Positions 16,171 to 33,589 of a stretch of 50,332 nucleotides of DNA are shown here, in pieces. The stretch comes from Lutimaribacter saemankumensis (GTDB lineage: Bacteria > Pseudomonadota > Alphaproteobacteria > Rhodobacterales > Rhodobacteraceae): contig NZ_FNEB01000012.1 of the NCBI RefSeq assembly GCF_900100005.1, positions 1-50,332 of the forward strand. The letters are read 5' to 3'. The translations under genes and the position numbers were made by a program. Position 1 is the stretch's first letter; the number at the start of each line of letters is the position of its first letter. The notes below the pieces were generated by a model. It saw only the letters and a program-made list of their open reading frames with translations, searched no databases and was not told the DNA's origin.

Positions 16171-16864
16171 GCCGTGAACTCCAGCGCCTGCGAGATGTAG
16201 AACCCGACCGAGACCCGGCCGATATCCTTGATCCTGCCGATATCGCGCACCGCCTGCGCCAGTCGGGCAGGGGCATGAGGGATCATGACGGGCGAGCGGT
16301 CGGAGCGGGGGAACGCCTTGCCCGCATACCACATGCCCATCAGCAAGGGCGTGCGCGGGGCCACGGTGAACACAACCGGCCCGCCGCAGCGTTTGCCTAG
16401 GCCCGACAGCGCGTTGCGTATGTCGCCGGCCCGGTAATAGATCAGGCTGTCCATCGCCATGACCGCATCGAAACGGCCCAGCGACGGGTCGAGCATGTCA
16501 CCCGCGTGGAACGTCACGCGCGGGCGCAGGGCGCCGGGCATCCGGGTTTCGGCGATGCCGACAAGCTGCGGAGAGATATCGACCGCCACGACATCCGCGC
16601 CGCGCGCGGCCAGTTCCTGCGTCATCATTCCGGTGCCGCACCCGGCATCCAGAACGCGCGCGCCGGTCAGATCCTCGGGCAGGCGCGCCAGCATGCGCGC
16701 GCGCATGTCGTCGCGCCCGCGCCGCACGGTTTCGCGGATGCGGCTGACGGGGGCGTCGCTGGTCAGCCTGTCCCACACCCGTGTCGCGGTCTTGTCGAAA
16801 TAGGTCTCGACCCGCGCGCGGGTGGCGTCATAGCTGCCGGTGTTGTGGCCCGAGGCGTCGGTCA

Positions 16865-16865
<1 letters not shown>
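16167..16865 (-). CDS. bchM: Mg-protoporphyrin IX O-methyltransferase BchM
   Basis: A SAM-dependent methyltransferase (232 aa) that esterifies Mg-protoporphyrin IX before cyclisation. The SAM motif VLDAGCGTGMMTQELA is at about 71-86, with VVAVDISPQLV after it. The middle has FDAVMAMDSLIYYRAGD. The start shares one base with the bchL stop, and the stop overlaps lhaA as ATGA. Confidence 0.95.
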
Positions 16866-24826
<7,961 letters not shown>

Positions 24827-24877
24827 GGCCGATTCCCTCCTTGCCATGGCCCAAGCGTAGCGGTCAGAAAGTCAAAG

Positions 24878-24895
24878 TGTCAATTAAAAGTTACA
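24878..24895. promoter_or_regulatory. PpsR/CrtJ box (bchF promoter)
   Basis: A perfect TGT-N12-ACA (centre caattaaaagtt), 52 bp upstream of the bchF start. It would place the whole bchF-to-cycA superoperon, including hemA and puhA, under PpsR control. Confidence 0.83.
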
Positions 24896-25022
24896 CTCAT
24901 GAATTGACATTCGATGGATGGGTGAGGCGCGGTTTTTCGAGGAAAGACAGGGCCTAAAGCCTTGTTTAAAAGGGAAAATCGCTCAAGTCCTGACAGATCT
25001 TGCCGGCAGAGACATTCCATTG

Positions 25023-25040
25023 TGTCTATTGTCTTTGACA
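25023..25040. promoter_or_regulatory. PpsR/CrtJ box (ppaA side)
   Basis: A perfect TGT-N12-ACA (centre ctattgtctttg), 103 bp upstream of the ppaA ATG at 25144. It could give feedback control of ppaA-ppsR, or act together with the bchF-side box 127 bp away by looping. Confidence 0.75.
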
Positions 25041-25143
25041 TTTTGCCAAGCTTACGTGACACTTGTTCATGTCGCGGACTCGGGTTCCGGCGGCGCACGC
25101 GGCGCTTTTGGCGGAATACTCGGCGGCAGCGAGGAGTTGGCCC

Positions 25144-25926
25144 ATGACTAGCGACGTTTCTCCGAAGAAGTTCCAGCGCGCGGTCAGTCGCCACGTCGAT
25201 GCATTGGCCAGATCGGTCCTGACATCGCTCAGGACTTACCCTTCGCCGGATTTGCGGGCAAAACTTTCGTTGGCGGCAAGTGACCTTGCGTCACTTTCCA
25301 TCAGTTCCGGGATCTTCGACGCCGAGGCGATCATGGAGGATCTGAAGGGCCGCAAGTTCAGCAATGCCGACATCATGGATTACTGTATCCCGGAGGCCGC
25401 GCTGCTTGTCGGGCAGGGCTGGATCGAAGACCAGGTCTCGTTCTGGCAAGTCAGCCTGTCCGGGGCGAGACTATACAATCTTGTCAAACGGATAAGTGCC
25501 GAATGGGTGCCGTCGCCCAGGTCCGATCAACGCTTTGCGGTTCTGTTGGTCGTGTGCCGCGAACAGACCCATATCCTGGGCCCGGTTCTACTGGCGGATC
25601 AACTGCGCCGCGCGAACTGCTCGGTCACTCTGGTGACGGCGGAAACGGGCGCGGAATTGTCGTCTAGGATCAATCAAGGCTTTTACGATATTGTCGTTTT
25701 TTCCTGTTCCTCTCTGGAAGTCCTTGAAACTGCGACCCATCTCGTTAAACACATCCGCCAAGAGGCATGTGTGGTGCCACCTTTGGTATTGGGCGGGCCA
25801 GTGATCGACCATGCGGAAAATATCCGCGAAACAACGGGCGTCGACCTGGTCACGCGTGACATCAAAAAGGCGCTCAGCCTGTGCAATCGAGCTGTAACAC
25901 CGATGGAATTGAAAGTAGCTGAGTGA
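25144..25926 (+). CDS. ppaA: PpaA/AerR cobalamin-binding antirepressor
   Basis: A regulator that binds B12 and modulates PpsR/CrtJ. The 260-aa form from ATG 25144 (GAGGAG upstream) has a helical middle and a C-terminal B12-binding domain. The likely ligand region is CREQTHILGPVLLADQL, with His at about residue 143, followed by IVVFSCSS and VPPLVLGGPVID. An upstream in-frame ATG at 25063 allows a longer form, of interest because long and short AerR forms are known in Rhodobacter capsulatus. Its stop overlaps the ppsR start (TGATG). Confidence 0.9.
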   Translation: MTSDVSPKKFQRAVSRHVDALARSVLTSLRTYPSPDLRAKLSLAASDLASLSISSGIFDAEAIMEDLKGRKFSNADIMDYCIPEAALLVGQGWIEDQVSFWQVSLSGARLYNLVKRISAEWVPSPRSDQRFAVLLVVCREQTHILGPVLLADQLRRANCSVTLVTAETGAELSSRINQGFYDIVVFSCSSLEVLETATHLVKHIRQEACVVPPLVLGGPVIDHAENIRETTGVDLVTRDIKKALSLCNRAVTPMELKVAE

Positions 25927-27347
25927 TGAACTCTGGAAGTGCGCCAAAATGGAAGGGCGGATCGATCCCCATGATCGAGCCGGAACTTCTGAATGGATTG
26001 TTGGCGTCGGAGTCCGATATCGTTCTGGTGCTTTCGGGGGCAGGGCAGGTCATGTCCGTCCTGATCGATCCGTCATCGCCCCTCGCCCCCAAGGTCGAGA
26101 AGTGGGAAGGCAAGTCGATCCGCGACATTCTCAGCAGTGAAAGCGTGCCCAAGATCGACGCCCTGCTGACGCGCATCGCCGATGGCGAGACCGTTCCCCG
26201 TGCGATCGAGGTCAATCACAACGACACGTTGTCGTCCTTTCCCGTCCGGTATTCGATCCATCCGACCGGCAAGGACGATACGCTTTTGATGCTGGGGCGC
26301 GACCTGCGCGTGATCGCGGAAACGCAACAGCAGCTTGTGCAGGCGCAGATCGCGCTGGAACGCGGATACGAAGAACGCCGCGAATACGACGCGCGCTATC
26401 GGATGCTGCTGGCGACAACCCGCGATGCGATGGTTTTCGTTTCGGCATCGGACGGGCGGATCAAGGATCTCAACGCGCCGGCGGCCAGCCTGCTTGGCGC
26501 GGCGCGCGATGAATTGACCGGCGTCGTCTTTGCGCAGGAATTCAAGGACCGGCGCGCGGGTGAGTTCGTCGACAACCTGATCAGCCTGGCCATGTCGGAA
26601 ACCACCAGCAACCTGATGGTGACGGCGCGGCGGTCCCGCAAAAAGCTGCATATCCAGCCGTCGATCTTTCGTGCGGCGGGCGAACGCATCCTGATCTGCC
26701 GCCTTGACGCCGAGGCCGACGGGCAGGCGGTTGACGATCGTCTGGCGATGAACCTGTCTGCGATCTATCGCGGCAGCACCGACGGTTTTGTCTTTACCGA
26801 TCCGAAAGGCGTGATCGAAGACACCAACGAATCCTTCATGGAAATGGTCGATGCCGCGCAGCTGCGCGAATTGCGCGGCCGCAGCCTGGCCGATTTCCTG
26901 GCGCGTGGTCAGATCGACCTGAGCGTGATGCTGGAAAACGCCATGCGCGCCGGCCACATGCGCACCTATGCGACCCGCGTGACAAACGAATTCGGCGCGA
27001 AAGTGTCCGTCGAAGTATCGGTTGTGCACCTGAACAACCGTGAACAGCCGTCTATGGGGTTCATCATCCGCGATGTCAGCCGGACTGAGGCGCTGCGCGG
27101 TGGCCCGCCGGTGATCGGTGGGGACGAAAGCGCGCATTCCAGCGTGATCGAACTGGTCGGTTCGGCTTCGCTCAAGGAAATCGTGGCCGAAACCTCGGAA
27201 GTGATCGAAAAGCTTTGTATCGAGGCGGCGGTGGATCTGACGCGTAACAACCGCGCCGCGGCCGCCGAAATGCTGGGCCTGTCGCGCCAGAGCCTTTATG
27301 TCAAGCTGCGCAAATACGGCCTGCTGAACAAGGACGGCGAAGACTAA
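25926..27347 (+). CDS. ppsR: Transcriptional repressor PpsR/CrtJ
   Basis: Redox- and light-responsive repressor of photosynthesis genes, 473 aa. It has an N-terminal domain, a glutamine-rich coiled linker (AETQQQLVQAQIALERGYEE), two PAS domains (about 155-260 and 275-380) and a C-terminal Fis-type HTH (NNRAAAAEMLGLSRQSLYVK). Two cysteines, at about 258 (ILICRLD) and 431 (KLCIEAA), sit where PpsR/CrtJ proteins carry redox-active cysteines. It is translationally coupled to ppaA. Its binding motif occurs nine times on the replicon, once imperfectly. GTG at 25923 is a one-codon-longer alternative start. Confidence 0.95.
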   Translation: MNSGSAPKWKGGSIPMIEPELLNGLLASESDIVLVLSGAGQVMSVLIDPSSPLAPKVEKWEGKSIRDILSSESVPKIDALLTRIADGETVPRAIEVNHNDTLSSFPVRYSIHPTGKDDTLLMLGRDLRVIAETQQQLVQAQIALERGYEERREYDARYRMLLATTRDAMVFVSASDGRIKDLNAPAASLLGAARDELTGVVFAQEFKDRRAGEFVDNLISLAMSETTSNLMVTARRSRKKLHIQPSIFRAAGERILICRLDAEADGQAVDDRLAMNLSAIYRGSTDGFVFTDPKGVIEDTNESFMEMVDAAQLRELRGRSLADFLARGQIDLSVMLENAMRAGHMRTYATRVTNEFGAKVSVEVSVVHLNNREQPSMGFIIRDVSRTEALRGGPPVIGGDESAHSSVIELVGSASLKEIVAETSEVIEKLCIEAAVDLTRNNRAAAAEMLGLSRQSLYVKLRKYGLLNKDGED

Positions 27348-27444
27348 GCCGCCGGACCGGGAAATTCCCCTGCTTTTTCAATTGACTGACCCGCCAGGTG
27401 CCGGGCTGTCGCAGGGTGTCGAGTTTTCTTGCAACGACTCGAAG

Positions 27445-27462
27445 TGTCAGGCAAACTAGACA
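27445..27462. promoter_or_regulatory. PpsR/CrtJ box abutting the bchG start
   Basis: A perfect TGT-N12-ACA (centre caggcaaactag) that ends one base before the bchG ATG. A bound repressor would cover the start region and the position where a ribosome site is expected. Confidence 0.8.
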
Positions 27463-27463
27463 C

Positions 27464-28369
27464 ATGAGCGTTACATCAGATTTACACACCCGCGCCTATC
27501 CCGAACCGGCGGCGATGCTGCGCCTGATAAAGCCGATCACCTGGTTTCCGCCCATGTGGGCCTATTTGTGCGGCACGGTTTCGTCTGGTGTGTCTCCGCT
27601 GGAAAAGCCTGCGCTGGTGGGTCTGGGCATCATCCTGGCCGGGCCGATCGTCTGCGGCATGAGCCAGGCAGCGAACGACTGGTGCGACCGCCATGTCGAC
27701 GCGATCAACGAACCCGACCGCCCGATCCCGTCGGGGCGCATTCCGGGCCGGTGGGGCCTTTGGATCGCCCTTGCGATGTCGGTGCTGTCGCTGATGGTCG
27801 GCGCGCTGCTCGGTCCCTGGGGATTTGCCGCCACGGTGGTGGGCGTTCTGGCCGCCTGGGCCTATTCCGCCGAACCGGTGCGCCTGAAACGGTCCGGCTG
27901 GCTGGGTCCGGGGCTGGTCGGGCTGAGCTATGAAACCTTGCCCTGGTTCACGGGGGCAGCCGTGCTGGCCGCGGGCCGCCCCGCCGACGAAATCATCTGG
28001 ATCGCCCTGCTGTACGGCATAGGCGCGCACGGGATCATGACACTCAACGATTTCAAGGCGCTGGAAGGCGACCGGCAGATGGGTGTGAACTCTTTGCCGG
28101 TTACGCTTGGCCCGGAGCTTGCGGCCAAGGTGGCCTGCGCGGTCATGCTGATCCCGCAGGCGGTCGTCGTGATGCTGCTGGCGCAATGGGATCGTCCGAT
28201 CCACGCCTTCGCGGTGCTGGCGCTGGGTCTCGGGCAGGTCTGGGCGATGTCCGTCATGCTGCGCGACCCAAGGGCCAAGGCGCCCTGGTACAACGGAACA
28301 GGCGTCTTGATGTATATTTCGGGGATGATGGTTGCCGCCTTCGCCCTGCGCGGGTTGGAGGTGATGTGA
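27464..28369 (+). CDS. bchG: Bacteriochlorophyll synthase BchG
   Basis: A UbiA-family prenyltransferase that esterifies bacteriochlorophyllide a with geranylgeranyl diphosphate. The 301-aa polytopic protein starts MSVTSDLHTRAYPEP, then LRLIKPITWFPPMWAYLCG. The Asp-rich motif NDWCDRHVDAINEPDRPIPS is at about 70-89. Eight or nine hydrophobic segments are visible. The N-terminus fits the family, although there is no ribosome site because a PpsR box directly precedes the ATG. The stop overlaps the next gene (TGATG). Confidence 0.94.
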   Translation: MSVTSDLHTRAYPEPAAMLRLIKPITWFPPMWAYLCGTVSSGVSPLEKPALVGLGIILAGPIVCGMSQAANDWCDRHVDAINEPDRPIPSGRIPGRWGLWIALAMSVLSLMVGALLGPWGFAATVVGVLAAWAYSAEPVRLKRSGWLGPGLVGLSYETLPWFTGAAVLAAGRPADEIIWIALLYGIGAHGIMTLNDFKALEGDRQMGVNSLPVTLGPELAAKVACAVMLIPQAVVVMLLAQWDRPIHAFAVLALGLGQVWAMSVMLRDPRAKAPWYNGTGVLMYISGMMVAAFALRGLEVM

Positions 28370-29673
28370 TGACACTCAGCTGGTTGTCGATCCTGCGTCT
28401 GGGCCTTGTGCAGATGGCGCTTGGCATGATCGTGGTGCTGACCACGGCCACGATGAACCGCGTGATGGTGGTCGAGCTGGCCCTGCCGGCGATCCTGCCG
28501 GGCCTTCTGGTTTCGCTCTATTACGGCACGCAGTTTCTGCGCCCGCATTTCGGACACGGGGCCGATGCCGGCGGGCGGCGCACCCCCTGGATCATTGGCG
28601 GCGTGGCCGTTCTGGGCGCAGGCGCGATGCTGGCGGCCTTTGCCGTCGGGGTGATGGAACGCGCTACGGCGCTGGGGATTGCCACGGCTGTCCCGGCCTT
28701 TCTGCTGATCGGCCTGGGCATTGGCGCGGCGGGCACGAACCTGCTGGCGCTGCTGGCCGCCCGCGTGGCCGAAGGGCGGCAGGCCGCCGCCGGCAGCGCG
28801 GTCTGGATCATGATGATCTTCGGCCTTGCCGCCACGGGCATCACCGCGGGCCTGCTTCTCGATCCCTACAGCCCCGCGCGGCTGCTGGCCGTGACGGCGG
28901 GTGTGTCGGGCGTGGCGTTGCTGCTGACGCTGGTCGGCGTGGTGGGCCAGGAACGCAGCCCCGCACCGCAAAAACCCAACCAGAACCGCAAACTGGCGTT
29001 CCGTGCCTCCGCGGCCGAGCTTTGGGCCGACCGCCGGGTGCGGGGTTTCACGATCTTCGTCTTCGCCTCGATGCTGGCCTACAACCTGCAGGATCTGATC
29101 CTCGAACCCTTTGCCGGCCATGTATTCGGCATGACGGTGGGCGAAAGCACGCAGTTGGGCGGAATGCACCATGCCGGGGCGCTGGTGGGCATGATCGCGG
29201 TTCTTCTGTCGGGCACGCTTTTGTCGCGCTGGTTCACCGTGCCGATCCGGGTCTGGATCGTGGGCGGCTGCCTGTTGTCCGGCGCAGCGCTGATCGCGCT
29301 GGCCTGGGGCGGGCTGCATGCGGCAAGCTGGCCCATCGCGCCCAACATCTTCACTTTGGGGCTGGCCAACGGCGCCTTTGCCGTGGCCGCCATCGGCGCG
29401 ATGATGGGCCTTGCCCGCGAAGGCGACGAATCCCGCGAAGGCATCCGCATGGGCCTGTTCGGCGCGGCACAGGCCATCGCCTTTGGCGCGGGGTCGTTCC
29501 TGGGGACGGCGGCCGCCGACATCATGCGCAGCCTGACCGCCTCGGACGCGTTGGCCTATGGCAGCGTCTTTGCCGCCGAAGGGGGCGTATTCCTGATTGC
29601 CGCATTCCTGGCCATGTCGTTGGGAACCCAACCGAAACAGGCGCCTGCCGCCGACCTGATACCGGGGGAGTAA
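28369..29673 (+). CDS. PucC/LhaA-family membrane protein between bchG and bchP
   Basis: A 434-aa polytopic membrane protein of the PucC/LhaA branch of the MFS (about 12 hydrophobic segments). It matches the unnamed ORF (called orf428 or bch2 in Rhodobacter) always found between bchG and bchP. Family marks include ATMNRVMVVELALPAILPG, SMLAYNLQDLILEPFAGHV and RMGLFGAAQAIAFGAGSF. A role in moving or delivering bacteriochlorophyll is suspected from context, not shown. It overlaps bchG and precedes bchP by 6 bp. Confidence 0.88.
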   Translation: MTLSWLSILRLGLVQMALGMIVVLTTATMNRVMVVELALPAILPGLLVSLYYGTQFLRPHFGHGADAGGRRTPWIIGGVAVLGAGAMLAAFAVGVMERATALGIATAVPAFLLIGLGIGAAGTNLLALLAARVAEGRQAAAGSAVWIMMIFGLAATGITAGLLLDPYSPARLLAVTAGVSGVALLLTLVGVVGQERSPAPQKPNQNRKLAFRASAAELWADRRVRGFTIFVFASMLAYNLQDLILEPFAGHVFGMTVGESTQLGGMHHAGALVGMIAVLLSGTLLSRWFTVPIRVWIVGGCLLSGAALIALAWGGLHAASWPIAPNIFTLGLANGAFAVAAIGAMMGLAREGDESREGIRMGLFGAAQAIAFGAGSFLGTAAADIMRSLTASDALAYGSVFAAEGGVFLIAAFLAMSLGTQPKQAPAADLIPGE

Positions 29674-29679
29674 GGACAC

Positions 29680-30858
29680 ATGTTTGACGTCGTTGTCGTG
29701 GGCGGGGGGCCGTCCGGCGCCACAGCCGCCGAAGACCTGGCCCTGCTGGGCCGCAAGGTGGCGCTGATCGACCGGGGCGGGCGGATCAAACCCTGCGGCG
29801 GCGCGATCCCGCCGCGCCTGATCCGCGATTTCCGCATCCCCCAAAGCCAGCTGGTCGCCAAGATCACCACCGCGCGCATGATCTCGCCCACCGGACGCCG
29901 CGTGGACATACCGATCGAAAACGGATTCGTCGGCATGGTCGACCGCGAGCATTTCGACGAATACCTGCGCGCCCGCGCCGCCGATGCCGGGGCCGAGCGC
30001 CTGACAGGCACCTACCTGCGCATCGCGCGCGACAGGACCGGCACGCATGTCATCTATCGCGACAAGCAAAGCGGAGAGGAACGCAGCCTGACCACGAAAC
30101 TGGTCATCGGCGCCGATGGCGCGCGTTCGAACGTGGCCCGCACCGAAGTGCCGGGCGGCGACAGCATCCCTTACGTGATCGCCTATCACGAGATCATCGA
30201 GGCCCCCGGCCCACGCGGCGACTATCATCCCGACCGCTGCGACGTGATCTATGACGGGCGGATCAGCCCAGATTTCTACGGCTGGGTTTTCCCGCATGGC
30301 AAATCGGCCTCGATCGGGATGGGCTCTTTCGTGAAAGAGGTCGATCTGAAAAAGGCCACCGCCGATCTGCGCGCGGCATCGGGCCTGTCCGATTGCCCGA
30401 CGATCCGCCGCGAAGGCGCGCCGATACCGCTGAAACCGCTCGACCGGTGGGACAATGGCCGCGACGTCGTTCTGGCGGGCGATGCCGCCGGGGTCGTCGC
30501 GCCAAGCTCGGGCGAAGGGATATATTACGCAATGATGGGCGGCCGCGTCGCCGCCACCGCGGCCGAATCCAAGCTGAAAACCGGTCTGATCCGCGACCTC
30601 GGCCTGGCGCGCAAGCTCTTCATGAAAGAGCATAAATCCGTCTTCAAGGTGCTGGGCGCGATGCAGAACGCCTATTACAAATCCGACGAGCGCCGCGAAA
30701 GGTTCGTCAGCCTGTGCCACGATATCGACGTGCAGCGCCTGACGTTCGAGGCGTACATGAACAAGGAACTGGTCAAGGCCCGGCCCTTGGCCCACCTCAA
30801 GATTGGGGTTAAGAACCTCGCACATCTGACAGGGCTCGTACGGGCGGAGTATGTATGA
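29680..30858 (+). CDS. bchP: Geranylgeranyl reductase BchP
   Basis: A flavin-dependent enzyme that reduces the geranylgeranyl tail of bacteriochlorophyll to phytyl. The 392-aa product has an N-terminal Rossmann motif VVVGGGPSGATAAEDL at about 4-19, KPCGGAIPPRLI and the second FAD motif LAGDAAGVVAPSSGEGIYYA at about 264-283. Its ribosome site GGGGAGTAAGGA precedes the ATG. The stop overlaps the idi start by ATGA. Confidence 0.96.
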   Translation: MFDVVVVGGGPSGATAAEDLALLGRKVALIDRGGRIKPCGGAIPPRLIRDFRIPQSQLVAKITTARMISPTGRRVDIPIENGFVGMVDREHFDEYLRARAADAGAERLTGTYLRIARDRTGTHVIYRDKQSGEERSLTTKLVIGADGARSNVARTEVPGGDSIPYVIAYHEIIEAPGPRGDYHPDRCDVIYDGRISPDFYGWVFPHGKSASIGMGSFVKEVDLKKATADLRAASGLSDCPTIRREGAPIPLKPLDRWDNGRDVVLAGDAAGVVAPSSGEGIYYAMMGGRVAATAAESKLKTGLIRDLGLARKLFMKEHKSVFKVLGAMQNAYYKSDERRERFVSLCHDIDVQRLTFEAYMNKELVKARPLAHLKIGVKNLAHLTGLVRAEYV

Positions 30859-31385
30859 CGATCATGATCCCGGCCTGGGTGAACGGAGATCTGAAACCGG
30901 TGGAAAAGCTGGACGCGCATAAACGCGGCCTGCGCCACAAGGCCGTTTCGGTCTTTGTCATGGATGGCAACCGCGTGCTGATCCAGCGCCGCGCCCTGGG
31001 CAAGTATCATACGCCGGGATTGTGGGCGAACACCTGCTGCACCCACCCCGATTGGGGCGAGGACGCGGCCGCCTGCGCCACGCGCCGCCTGCGCGAAGAG
31101 CTGGGGATTACCGGTGTGACATGCGACTACCGCGGCCAGGTCGAATACCGGGCGGATGTCGGCGGCGGCTTGATCGAGCACGAAGTCGTCGAACTTTTCC
31201 TTGCCCGTGCGGGCGCGGATCTCAAGGTGTCACCGAACCCGGACGAAGTGATGGACACACGCTGGGTGGCCGCCGACGTGCTGGCCGAAGAGGTGGCGCA
31301 GCATCCCGAACGGTTCACGCCGTGGCTGCGGATCTATCTTGCAGAACACGGCGACAAGATCTTCGCCACGCAGCCCGCGCAGTAA
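30855..31385 (+). CDS. idi: Isopentenyl-diphosphate delta-isomerase (type I)
   Basis: Interconverts IPP and DMAPP for carotenoid and phytyl synthesis. The 176-aa Nudix-fold protein has HKAVSVFVMDGNRVLIQRRA, the active-site region LWANTCCTHPDWGED with catalytic Cys (about 60), and a Nudix-like box RRLREELGITG. It is the last gene of the ppaA-idi run, and converges with dxs, the other precursor-supply gene of this replicon. Confidence 0.95.
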   Translation: MTIMIPAWVNGDLKPVEKLDAHKRGLRHKAVSVFVMDGNRVLIQRRALGKYHTPGLWANTCCTHPDWGEDAAACATRRLREELGITGVTCDYRGQVEYRADVGGGLIEHEVVELFLARAGADLKVSPNPDEVMDTRWVAADVLAEEVAQHPERFTPWLRIYLAEHGDKIFATQPAQ

Positions 31386-31436
31386 CTTACCATAAGACGG
31401 ATTATGCGCCTAGGCGCGCATAGGGCGCGACCCCGC

Positions 31437-31543
31437 CTCTTCATCTTGCTGAAAATACTCATGCGACGACCGGAACGGGCGCAGCGCCTGCGTTGGACGC
31501 AAGGCTGCCCGCAGGCGGCCCGAGGGCCGGGCCAAAGGCCCGG
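31437..31543 (-). terminator. Terminator-like structures between idi and dxs
   Basis: The 197-bp convergent gap holds a hairpin CCGGGCC-aaa-GGCCCGG (31527-31543). Further downstream on the minus strand is GAGTATTTTCAGCAAGATGA (31440-31459), a diverged relative of the tail seen in the repeat elements at 11262 and 17862. It probably ends dxs transcripts. A smaller CATAA/TTATG inverted repeat lies just after idi (about 31391-31406). No gene is seen. Confidence 0.5.
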
Positions 31544-31582
31544 TTCCGAGATACAGCTTGCGCCGCAAGGCGCGCATTTGGA

Positions 31583-33508
31583 TCAGACGACGCTCGACAA
31601 ACTCACGACGCTTGCAGCGGGGCGCAGGATGCTCCGCGCGGTTTGTGCGATGCTGTCGGCCGTCAGGCCCGCGTCGGCATACATGTGCGCCGGGCTTGCC
31701 TGCGGAATGATCCGGTCGGGCAGCGTCATCGTCCGCACGGCAAGCCCGCGGTCCAACAGGCCACTGGCGGCAAGATCGTGCAGGACCATCGCGCCGAACC
31801 CGCCCTGGGCCCCCTGCTCGACCGTGATCAGCGCACGGTGTTCGCGGGCCAGCCGCTGCAGCAGGTCACGGTCCAGCGGTTTGGCGAAACGCGCGTCGGC
31901 CAGCGTCACGCTGACGCCCTCGCCTTCCAATTCGGCGGCGGCGCGGCGGCACTCGCCCAGATGCGCGCCCAGCGACAGGATCGCGATGTCGGTGCCTTCG
32001 GAAATGATGCGGCCCTTGCCGATCTCCAGGATCTGCCCGCGCTCGGGCATCTCGATCCCCTCGCCTGCGCCGCGCGGATAACGGAACGCGATCGGCCCCT
32101 CGTCAAAGGCGGCGGCGGTGGCGACCATGTGCATCAGCTCTGCCTCGTCGGCGGCCGCCATCACGGTAAAGCCGGGCAGGTTGCACAGATAGGCCAGGTC
32201 GTAGGCGCCGGCATGGGTGGCGCCATCCGCGCCCACCAGTCCGGCCCGGTCGATGGCGAACCGCACGGGCAGCCCTTGCAGTGAAACGTCGTGAACCACC
32301 TGGTCATAGCCGCGTTGCAAAAAGGTCGAATAGATCGCGCAGAACGGCCGCAGCCCGCTGGCCGCCATCCCGGCGGCGAATGTGACGGCATGCTGTTCGG
32401 CGATGCCTACGTCGTGCACCCGCGCGGGGAACCGCTCGGCCATGATGTCGACGCCGGTGCCGCCCGGCATCGCCGCGGTCACGGCGACGATGCGCGGATC
32501 TCGCGCGGCCTCGTCGGTCAGCGCCTTGCCGAATACCGAGGTATAGCTGGGCGCGCCTCCGCCTGATTTCGATTGCGTGCCGGTCGCAGGGTCGAACTTG
32601 GACACGCCATGATACTTGCAGGCGGCGCTTTCGGCGGGCGCGTATCCCTTGCCCTTGACGGTGCAGACATGGATCAGCGTCGGCCGCGTCGCCCGCGCAC
32701 GGGCGGCGCGCAGAACGGGCAAAAGCTGCGACAGGTCATGCCCGTCGATCGGACCGATATAGTCGAACCCCAGCTCCTCGAACAAGGTGCCCTGCCCGCC
32801 CATGCTGCCGGTCACCAGCTGCCTGGCCCGGCGTGCGCCTTCGCGCATCGGCGGGGGCAGCGCGGCCTCGAACCCTTCGGCAAGGGCGCGCATCTTGGCC
32901 AGCGGTTCGTTGGCGTAGAGCCGCGACAGATAGGCCGACATCGCGCCCACGGGCGGGGCGATGCTCATTTCGTTGTCGTTCAGGATGACGAACATCCGAC
33001 GCCCTTCGGCGCCTGCGTTGTTCAGCGCCTCATAGGCCATGCCGGCGGAAATCGCACCATCCCCGATCACGGCGATCGCATCGCCGGTGGGCATGCCCAT
33101 GTCCCGGCCCAGGGTGAACCCCAGCGCCGCGCTGATCGAGGTCGAGGAATGCGCCGCGCCGAACGGATCGTAGTCGCTTTCGTCGCGCTTGGTGAAACCG
33201 GACAGCCCGTCCTTTTGCCGCAACGTGCGGATGCGGTCGCGCCGGCCGGTCAGGATCTTGTGTGGATAGCACTGATGCCCCACGTCCCAGACCAGCTTGT
33301 CCATCGGCGTGTTGAACACCGCGTGGATCGCCACGCTCAGTTCCACAACGCCCAGGGACGATCCGAGATGCCCGCCGGTTTCGCTGACGGCCGAGATCAG
33401 TTCGGCCCGCAACTCGTCGGACAATCGCCGCAGATCGCCATCACTCAGCGCGCGCAGATCGGCCGGGCCGGCCACACGATCGAGAAGCGGTGTAACGGGA
33501 CGGGTCAT
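31583..33508 (-). CDS. dxs: 1-deoxy-D-xylulose-5-phosphate synthase
   Basis: The ThDP enzyme that starts the MEP isoprenoid pathway from pyruvate and glyceraldehyde 3-phosphate. The 641-aa product starts [20 protein letters not shown]. It shows [37 protein letters not shown], the ThDP motif [18 protein letters not shown] and the transketolase pyrimidine-binding segment. The start at 33508 fits the family; an open extension to 33631 does not. It lies downstream of pufC on the same strand, separated by 173 bp with strong hairpins, so it may be partly transcribed from puf. Confidence 0.96.
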   Translation of the reverse strand: MTRPVTPLLDRVAGPADLRALSDGDLRRLSDELRAELISAVSETGGHLGSSLGVVELSVAIHAVFNTPMDKLVWDVGHQCYPHKILTGRRDRIRTLRQKDGLSGFTKRDESDYDPFGAAHSSTSISAALGFTLGRDMGMPTGDAIAVIGDGAISAGMAYEALNNAGAEGRRMFVILNDNEMSIAPPVGAMSAYLSRLYANEPLAKMRALAEGFEAALPPPMREGARRARQLVTGSMGGQGTLFEELGFDYIGPIDGHDLSQLLPVLRAARARATRPTLIHVCTVKGKGYAPAESAACKYHGVSKFDPATGTQSKSGGGAPSYTSVFGKALTDEAARDPRIVAVTAAMPGGTGVDIMAERFPARVHDVGIAEQHAVTFAAGMAASGLRPFCAIYSTFLQRGYDQVVHDVSLQGLPVRFAIDRAGLVGADGATHAGAYDLAYLCNLPGFTVMAAADEAELMHMVATAAAFDEGPIAFRYPRGAGEGIEMPERGQILEIGKGRIISEGTDIAILSLGAHLGECRRAAAELEGEGVSVTLADARFAKPLDRDLLQRLAREHRALITVEQGAQGGFGAMVLHDLAASGLLDRGLAVRTMTLPDRIIPQASPAHMYADAGLTADSIAQTARSILRPAASVVSLSSVV

Positions 33509-33534
33509 GGCAGAATTCCTTTCGTGAAGTACAA

Positions 33535-33589
33535 GGCGCCGCATCCAGATGTCCCGGATGCGGCGCCAGGTTCCTGTCGCCAACAGGAA
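33535..33589 (-). terminator. Paired stem-loops after pufC
   Basis: Two perfect hairpins lie in the pufC-dxs gap: GGCGCCGCATCC with a 9-base loop (33535-33567, 12-bp stem) and TTCCTGT-cgcca-ACAGGAA (33571-33589). A convincing T-run after them is lacking. They could be a leaky terminator or a 3' stabiliser of puf mRNA. Confidence 0.6.

Larger units (their letters stand above)
24827..25143. other. Divergent promoter region bchF / ppaA
   Basis: A 317-bp gap without a convincing gene. It holds two PpsR boxes (24878-24895 near bchF; 25023-25040 near ppaA) and AT-rich sequence between them, so it should contain divergent promoters. An in-frame ATG at 25063 could extend the ppaA product by 27 residues. 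Confidence 0.75.

Noticed and set aside
24827-24847. Longer bchF start at 24847
   Set aside because: It would include the ribosome site AAGGAGGG as codons; the ATG at 24826 is correctly spaced from that site.
27928-30825. A 965-codon open frame on the minus strand
   Set aside because: It is antisense to bchG, the PucC-family gene and bchP, which all have clear motifs; the frame reads as low-complexity His/Gln/Arg/Gly.
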